This document shows positions 59,913-64,000 of a stretch of 64,000 nucleotides of DNA, piece by piece; within the stretch, counting starts at the first letter, position 1, and every line of letters begins with the position of its first letter. The notes under the pieces were generated by a model. That model was not told the origin of the DNA. It did not search any database and was given only the letters and a program-made list of their open reading frames with translations. Location of the stretch: positions 9,262,501 through 9,326,500 of the forward strand of contig NZ_CP073720.1 in the NCBI RefSeq assembly GCF_025137375.1, in the 5' to 3' direction. Source of the DNA: Dactylosporangium fulvum. Lineage in GTDB: Bacteria > Actinomycetota > Actinomycetes > Mycobacteriales > Micromonosporaceae. A program made the translations under genes and the position numbers.

Positions 59913-62255
59913 CTACGGGTAGTTCGTCACCTTGACCGGGGTGGTGCCAGACGGCGTGACCGCGCCCGTGTCGTTGATGACATGGGTGATGGTGCCCTTG
60001 AAGTTGAGCGATACGGTCAGCACGCTGTGGAACCGTACGCCGGCGGTGTTCGGCACCTCGAACGAGTGGTAGAGGTTCACCGCGGGGTTGGTGTTGAAGA
60101 AGCAGTAGCTGCCCAATCCCCATGCCTCGTGCGTGGTGACGTTGGGCCCCACCTTGTACGCGGCGTACCCGTTGAGCCCGTTCGGAGCCATCCAGGATGC
60201 CTGGTCCGGCACGTCGTACGGCTTCTCGTTCTGGAAGAAGATCGTCTTGCCGTTCTGGCCGTTCCAGACGACCTCGTACTTCTGGTAGTGCTCGACGAAC
60301 AGGCCGGTCGCCAGGACGTTGTTGCCGTTGACCAGGACTCCGGTGTCCGCCGTGTTGATCGTCCAGCCGACGGTGCCCGCGTTGCCGTGATCGGCGCGCC
60401 AGGCCCAGGTGTGGTCGACGATCACGTTGTTGCTGTTGACGACGAGGCTGTTCGTCGCCTTACCCACGGTCGCGCCGCCGATGCGGAAGAACACGTCCTG
60501 CAGCGTCGTCGGGTTGGCCGTGTGGTCGGCGGTCGAGCCGGACGGGCCGACCGTCAACAGGGCCGCCGAGTTGGTCGTGCCCGCGTCGAACAGCAGGCCC
60601 TTGATCCGGACGCCGTCGACGTCGGCGACCTGCAGGGCGTTGACCCCGTTGTCCGGGATGAGCGTCGGGTACCCGATGCCGAGCACGACGGTGTTGGCCC
60701 TCGTCACGTTGAGGGTCTGGTTGAGGTGGTAGACGCCGGGGGTGAAGAACAGGTTGCAGCCTGACGCCAGCGCGGCGTTGATCGTCGAGGCGGTGTCAGC
60801 CGCCTTCACGACATAGAACTGGCTCATCGGCAGCGACGAGCCGGGTGTGCTGCCGCCGGCCCAGCTCGCGCCGGAGGCGTTAGTGCGCAGCGACGGCAGG
60901 AACACCCGGTACTTTCCGGTGCCGTCGATGTACAGGTACGGCACGTCACGGGAGACCGGAGTGGTGCCCAGCGTGGTCATCGGCGGCGTCGGGAAGGAGT
61001 TCGCCGGGGCACCCGCGGTGCCGGAGAACACCATGTTCCACACACTGCCGTTCCAGCTGCCGAGGGTGCTGTCCTTGGTGTACCACTGCTGCTGCGACGC
61101 GGACGAGACCTGCCCCGACACCCTCGTGTCGGAGATGTAGCCGCCGCTGGCGAAGCCGAAGCTCGCCGGGTAGAGCAGCAGGTTGCCGCGGACGTCGATC
61201 CGACGGAACGGAGCGGCCTGCGACACCGCCCAGCGGTCGGAGCCGCTGCTCGGGACGATGGTCAGGTTCTCCGCCGAACGCCAGAAGTTCTGCGTCGCGT
61301 TGCCGGCATCGGAGGCATTGAAGGCGTCGACCGTAACGTCACCGTTGATCGTCACGCCGCCCGGGTCCTGACCGAGGCCGGCGACCGAGGTGTAGAAGCC
61401 GACGTCGTCGCGCACGTTGTACGTGCCCGGCTTGAACAGGTGGGCCACCCGCCGGCTGGCCATCTGGGCGGTCTGGGTGTCCTTCTGCGCGTTGAAGTCG
61501 GCATCGAGCTGCGCCTGGATGGTCGCGGTGGACATGCTCGGGTCGAAGATGCGCGTGTTCGGGCCGAAGTCCGGGATGTCGGGCTGGGTCGTACATGAGA
61601 TCGCGGTACTGATCGTGTAGGTCGCGCTGGCCACCGCGGAGTCCGCCTGACCGGCCAGCAAACCGATCGCCCGCACCGTGGTCGTCGCCGAGATCGTGAG
61701 CGGACCGGTGTACAACGTCGAAGACGCCGTGGGCGTCGAGCCGTCCAACGTGAACCGAATGCTCGCCCCAGCCGTCGCCGTCGCCAGCGTCACCGACTGC
61801 GCGGTCGCGTACGTCCCGCCGGGCGGGCTGAACGTCGGCGTGGCGACCGTGCCGGTCGCGCCGCCCTGGGTGTAGAAGAAGTGCGGCGTATCGAACTGCG
61901 GGCCGTTCTTCTCGTAGGTGAACCAGTACTCCAACACGAATCCGCTGGTCAGCGAGCTGACGGTACGCTGCCAGGTCCCGGCGTTGTTGGTCATGCGGAA
62001 GTTCTGCTGGCCAGTGTTGGGGGAAAGGTAGTGGACGTCGACGTAACGGGCGGGGGTCGTCGGCGTGAACGAGATCTGGGCCTGCGTCGCGTTCAACTGC
62101 GTGACGCTCTGGGTGTAGTCCCCGGGTGCGGCGGCAGCTGGGCCACTGCTGCCGACAACGACCAGGACGACGGCGGACGCGGCGACGGCCAACTTGGCCA
62201 GGCCGGCACGCCAGGGCGATTGATGTTGAACTGGGTCTCGACGGCTCCATTTCAT
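59913..62255 (-). CDS. Secreted multi-domain beta-glucan-active hydrolase (GH55-like)
   Basis: 780 residues. Long Sec signal (LAKLAVAASAVVLVVVGSSG, cleavage near AAA). Then a CBM56-like beta-1,3-glucan-binding module (about 44-130, ATQAQISFTPTTPARYVDVH ... TPHFFYTQ), a chitobiase C-terminal-type module (about 138-215, SIRFTLDGSTPT ... TTVRAIGL) and a large right-handed beta-helix catalytic region (about 220-780) resembling GH55-type enzymes. No catalytic glutamate is assigned. ATG 62255; ATG 62276 is possible. Controlled by the LacI-type operator upstream. Confidence 0.75.
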   Translation of the reverse strand: MKWSRRDPVQHQSPWRAGLAKLAVAASAVVLVVVGSSGPAAAAPGDYTQSVTQLNATQAQISFTPTTPARYVDVHYLSPNTGQQNFRMTNNAGTWQRTVSSLTSGFVLEYWFTYEKNGPQFDTPHFFYTQGGATGTVATPTFSPPGGTYATAQSVTLATATAGASIRFTLDGSTPTASSTLYTGPLTISATTTVRAIGLLAGQADSAVASATYTISTAISCTTQPDIPDFGPNTRIFDPSMSTATIQAQLDADFNAQKDTQTAQMASRRVAHLFKPGTYNVRDDVGFYTSVAGLGQDPGGVTINGDVTVDAFNASDAGNATQNFWRSAENLTIVPSSGSDRWAVSQAAPFRRIDVRGNLLLYPASFGFASGGYISDTRVSGQVSSASQQQWYTKDSTLGSWNGSVWNMVFSGTAGAPANSFPTPPMTTLGTTPVSRDVPYLYIDGTGKYRVFLPSLRTNASGASWAGGSTPGSSLPMSQFYVVKAADTASTINAALASGCNLFFTPGVYHLNQTLNVTRANTVVLGIGYPTLIPDNGVNALQVADVDGVRIKGLLFDAGTTNSAALLTVGPSGSTADHTANPTTLQDVFFRIGGATVGKATNSLVVNSNNVIVDHTWAWRADHGNAGTVGWTINTADTGVLVNGNNVLATGLFVEHYQKYEVVWNGQNGKTIFFQNEKPYDVPDQASWMAPNGLNGYAAYKVGPNVTTHEAWGLGSYCFFNTNPAVNLYHSFEVPNTAGVRFHSVLTVSLNFKGTITHVINDTGAVTPSGTTPVKVTNYP

Positions 62256-62305
62256 GGGGTGAACGCCTCCAAGCATCGAAATGCGGCGGGGTTGGGCGGC
62301 GTGAC

Positions 62306-62323
62306 GTGAGAGCGCTCTCTCAC
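62306..62323 (-). promoter_or_regulatory. LacI-family operator
   Basis: GAGAGCGCTCTC (62308-62319) is a perfect 12-bp palindrome flanked by GT and TCAC, 51 bp upstream of the hydrolase start. This is the usual operator form of LacI-family CAZyme regulators in actinomycetes. Confidence 0.75.
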
Positions 62324-62329
62324 GTAGCG

Positions 62330-62923
62330 TGACAGTAGACTGGCAACGATGGCAACGGAAGAGTTACACGCCAGAAACATTTCGCCGGACATAAACCGAC
62401 GTGAATCGACGATGCAGTCCGTTCGCTTCAGTCCGCGACCTCCGCGCCAGCCAAAGGGATGCCACAAGATCCGACACCCAAACGCTCAGCGGGAGTATGC
62501 GAAGCCTGCGCGAAGCACCCCGAACCACCGACGGCGGACGATGTCCGAGGTCCCCAGCTGTACCGATCTTCAACAGGTGAGCGGCGCGACGACCCGAAGC
62601 GAGGCGCGGCGGATCGGCGTCTTGTGCCGCAGGATCTCCTCCTCCCGCTGCACAACTACGGCGCCGTCGGCAGCGAGGTTCCGCCGCTCGTCAGTCCCGA
62701 CAGAAAGAAAGCGATCTTCGACCAGAAGGACCTGTACACAAAGCCAGAAAGAAGGCCGAGGAGGAGCGCTTCCGCGGACAGCTTGAAGGCTAGCCAATTC
62801 ACCCGCCCTTCCCCGAGCACTCCACTCGCCGCCGACCCCTGCTCTCCGCCGTTGACCCAGCCATGGAGACAGGGCCACGCGTAAGCAGGGGAAACCTGAA
62901 CCCCCCGGAATGACGAAGTCTCG
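62330..62923. other. Stretch of about 590 bp without convincing gene
   Basis: Several open frames exist on both strands, none protein-like over its length. A minus-strand frame (62656-62943) contains one hydrophobic stretch but lacks a start signal. Confidence 0.4.
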
Positions 62924-63469
62924 TCACTCTTGACCTGCTCCACGCCATGGCGCCAGCGGTGACGAGGGGAAGATCACCGCGATGTTGTCGGCGGACGGCC
63001 CGAGGCGCCAGTCGGGAGCACGCGCCTCGCCCAGGTGGAGTCGTACGTCGCCGGGCCCGAAGCTAATCGTTGCGCCTGGACACCAGTATCCGTCGTCCCA
63101 AGGCTCGTAATGAAGACGAACGTCGCGCAAGGCCTCGCCGACGAAGTCCACCCAGCCGCTGCGACATGTCACGTCCCACACCGCCACGGCCGCGTCGGAA
63201 ACCACAGCGTTGCCGATCAACCGCTGCTCCCAGAACACCAGTCCCTCGGTCCAGCCGGGCGACTGCCACGTCACACCGAAGACCCGGCCGTCAGCGCATT
63301 CCAACTCGACACCATGGTCGATGGAGTCGAATCCGGCGTACCGCCAGGAGGGCCGGCTCCACTCCGCCTCGTCGACGATACGGCGAGGACCTTGATGCTC
63401 AGGGGCAACCTCTTCGCGGAGGTAGTCGATGTCGACGTACCGCACCGCACGAAGGGCCGAGCCGGCCAT
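62924..63469 (-). CDS. Hypothetical protein
   Basis: 181 residues with a mixed strand pattern: VRYVDIDYLREEVA, GFDSIDHGVELECADGRVFG, VTWQSPGWTEGLVFW, WDVTCRSGWVDFVGEALRDV. Soluble and unrecognised. ATG 63469 is the likely start; the preceding bases are G-rich (GGGGGG) but close. Confidence 0.6.
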   Translation of the reverse strand: MAGSALRAVRYVDIDYLREEVAPEHQGPRRIVDEAEWSRPSWRYAGFDSIDHGVELECADGRVFGVTWQSPGWTEGLVFWEQRLIGNAVVSDAAVAVWDVTCRSGWVDFVGEALRDVRLHYEPWDDGYWCPGATISFGPGDVRLHLGEARAPDWRLGPSADNIAVIFPSSPLAPWRGAGQE

Positions 63470-63682
63470 CCCCCCGAGCGTGATCCTCACGAACACGACG
63501 CTCACCCAGCGTGCGAGCGAACGACACCATCGGATCGGACACCGACACATTGTCGACGCCAACCGGAACCACGTCGCCCGAGTTTCGGCAGACGATCGAC
63601 CGCGGACAGGCAGGCCGACCCGAAAAGCGACGGCGTACTTGAACCCGACGGAGCGCGCCACCCCGGGGTTTGAGGGGGTGTG

Positions 63683-63817
63683 GGTGGAGCAAAGCTCCCC
63701 ACCGGAGAGCGAGCGAAACGAGCGCGAGGAACCCGGAGCCACGAACGGCAGCGGCCCCTGCCCTGAAGCAGGGGCCGCCAGTAGCGGAGGCAACGGTGGC
63801 TTACTTGAACCCTCCAT
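63683..63817. repeat. tRNA-3'-like extragenic repeat, third copy
   Basis: GAGCGAGCGAAACGAGCGCG, AGGAACCCGGAGCCACGAAC, then the stem CGGCCCCTGC/GCAGGGGCCG and a degenerate tRNA-3'-like end (TACTTGAACC). The first part also matches 41997-42044 next to the left att site. Confidence 0.6.
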
Positions 63818-63922
63818 CGACGCAACGCCAAGGGGCCGCCGGCGGAACGGACCTCCTCGCAGACCGGAGCCGCTCCCGTCGCATATCGAAAGGCAAACCA
63901 TCGCGGAGCGAAAGCGACCTGA

Positions 63923-63934
63923 TAGGCTCGCCGC
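63923..63934 (+). promoter_or_regulatory. Leaderless -10 of the last gene
   Basis: TAGGCT (63923-63928) is 6 nt before ATG 63935. Confidence 0.5.
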
Positions 63935-64000
63935 ATGTCACGGTCGGATCTGATCCCCCGGCGTGCGACGTCGGCTGTCGTCGAGGCGCTGGCAGATACC
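63935..64000 (+). CDS. Start of a gene running off the window, possibly an AAA/DUF4143 ATPase
   Basis: Only 22 residues are visible: MSRSDLIPRRATSAVVEALA and DT. This resembles the N-terminus of DUF4143-type ATPases, in which a P-loop follows within about 15 residues. That P-loop is outside the window, so the call is tentative. Confidence 0.4.
   Translation, partial: MSRSDLIPRRATSAVVEALADT

Noticed and set aside
63502..63936. Minus-strand protein of 144 residues
   Set aside because: It overlaps the extragenic repeat and has the same Arg-rich pseudo-translation as the repeats at 42 kb and 59 kb.

Overview
The window is high-GC DNA from an actinomycete. The best fit is a member of the Micromonosporaceae (Actinoplanes-like); this rests on overall gene style, not a database match. 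Supporting signs are the CysO-CysM-Mec cysteine locus next to clpS, a DUF2017 gene, rph and rdgB (gene content known around Rv1330c-Rv1341 in Mycobacterium tuberculosis), many ECF sigma factors, GTG starts, and many start codons sitting 6-7 nt after a TANNNT box, as in leaderless mRNAs.

Layout. 1-10.0 kb is a leftward block: clpS, DUF2017 gene, mec, cysO, cysM, a metallo-beta-lactamase-fold hydrolase, two GT4 glycosyltransferases, an SGNH hydrolase, rph and rdgB (cut by the window edge). A dynamin-like GTPase precedes it. 10.2-15.4 kb holds a large LuxR-type ATPase regulator, pncB-pncA (NAD salvage) and a STAS anti-anti-sigma protein. 15.9-18.1 kb is a complete-looking IS21-family element, followed by about 1.4 kb of gene-free repeats and hairpins. 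19.5-41.5 kb is chromosomal: ctaD, an oxidoreductase, a CE7 esterase, an M28 peptidase, an orphan response regulator, a DODA-type dioxygenase, a MOSC protein, thymidine kinase, a GT87-like transferase, a GGDEF-EAL protein, CsoR, a macrodomain protein and others. Several gene remnants lie between them (LacI tail, secreted-repeat lipoprotein tail, TetR tail).

42.1-49.2 kb is a decayed integrative element in the 3' end of tRNA-Ala(GGC). It is bounded by a 43-bp direct repeat of the tRNA 3' half. It carries an alpha/beta hydrolase, a ruined nucleotidyltransferase-type toxin-antitoxin pair, ISAs1-family transposase pieces including a perfect 392-bp direct repeat, a secreted protein, a membrane protein and a TetR regulator with a GACCGGTC operator. 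Its integrase survives only as the last 50 codons, fused in frame to a transposase fragment.

49.3-64 kb is again chromosomal: yqgE, an MTA/purine phosphorylase, an OmpR-type two-component pair, a hemerythrin-like protein, MarR, three ECF sigma factors (one with an apparently shortened SnoaL-like domain, one translationally coupled to a membrane beta-propeller protein), hydrolases, and a secreted multi-domain beta-glucan-type hydrolase under a LacI-type operator.

The points most worth following are: a short independent transcript at about 26.2-26.44 kb encoding a 12-residue peptide behind an almost full-length anti-Shine-Dalgarno match; a CysO with a 12-residue tail after its functional Gly-Gly; the transposase-integrase chimera; and repeat families that resemble tRNA 3' ends with their terminators.
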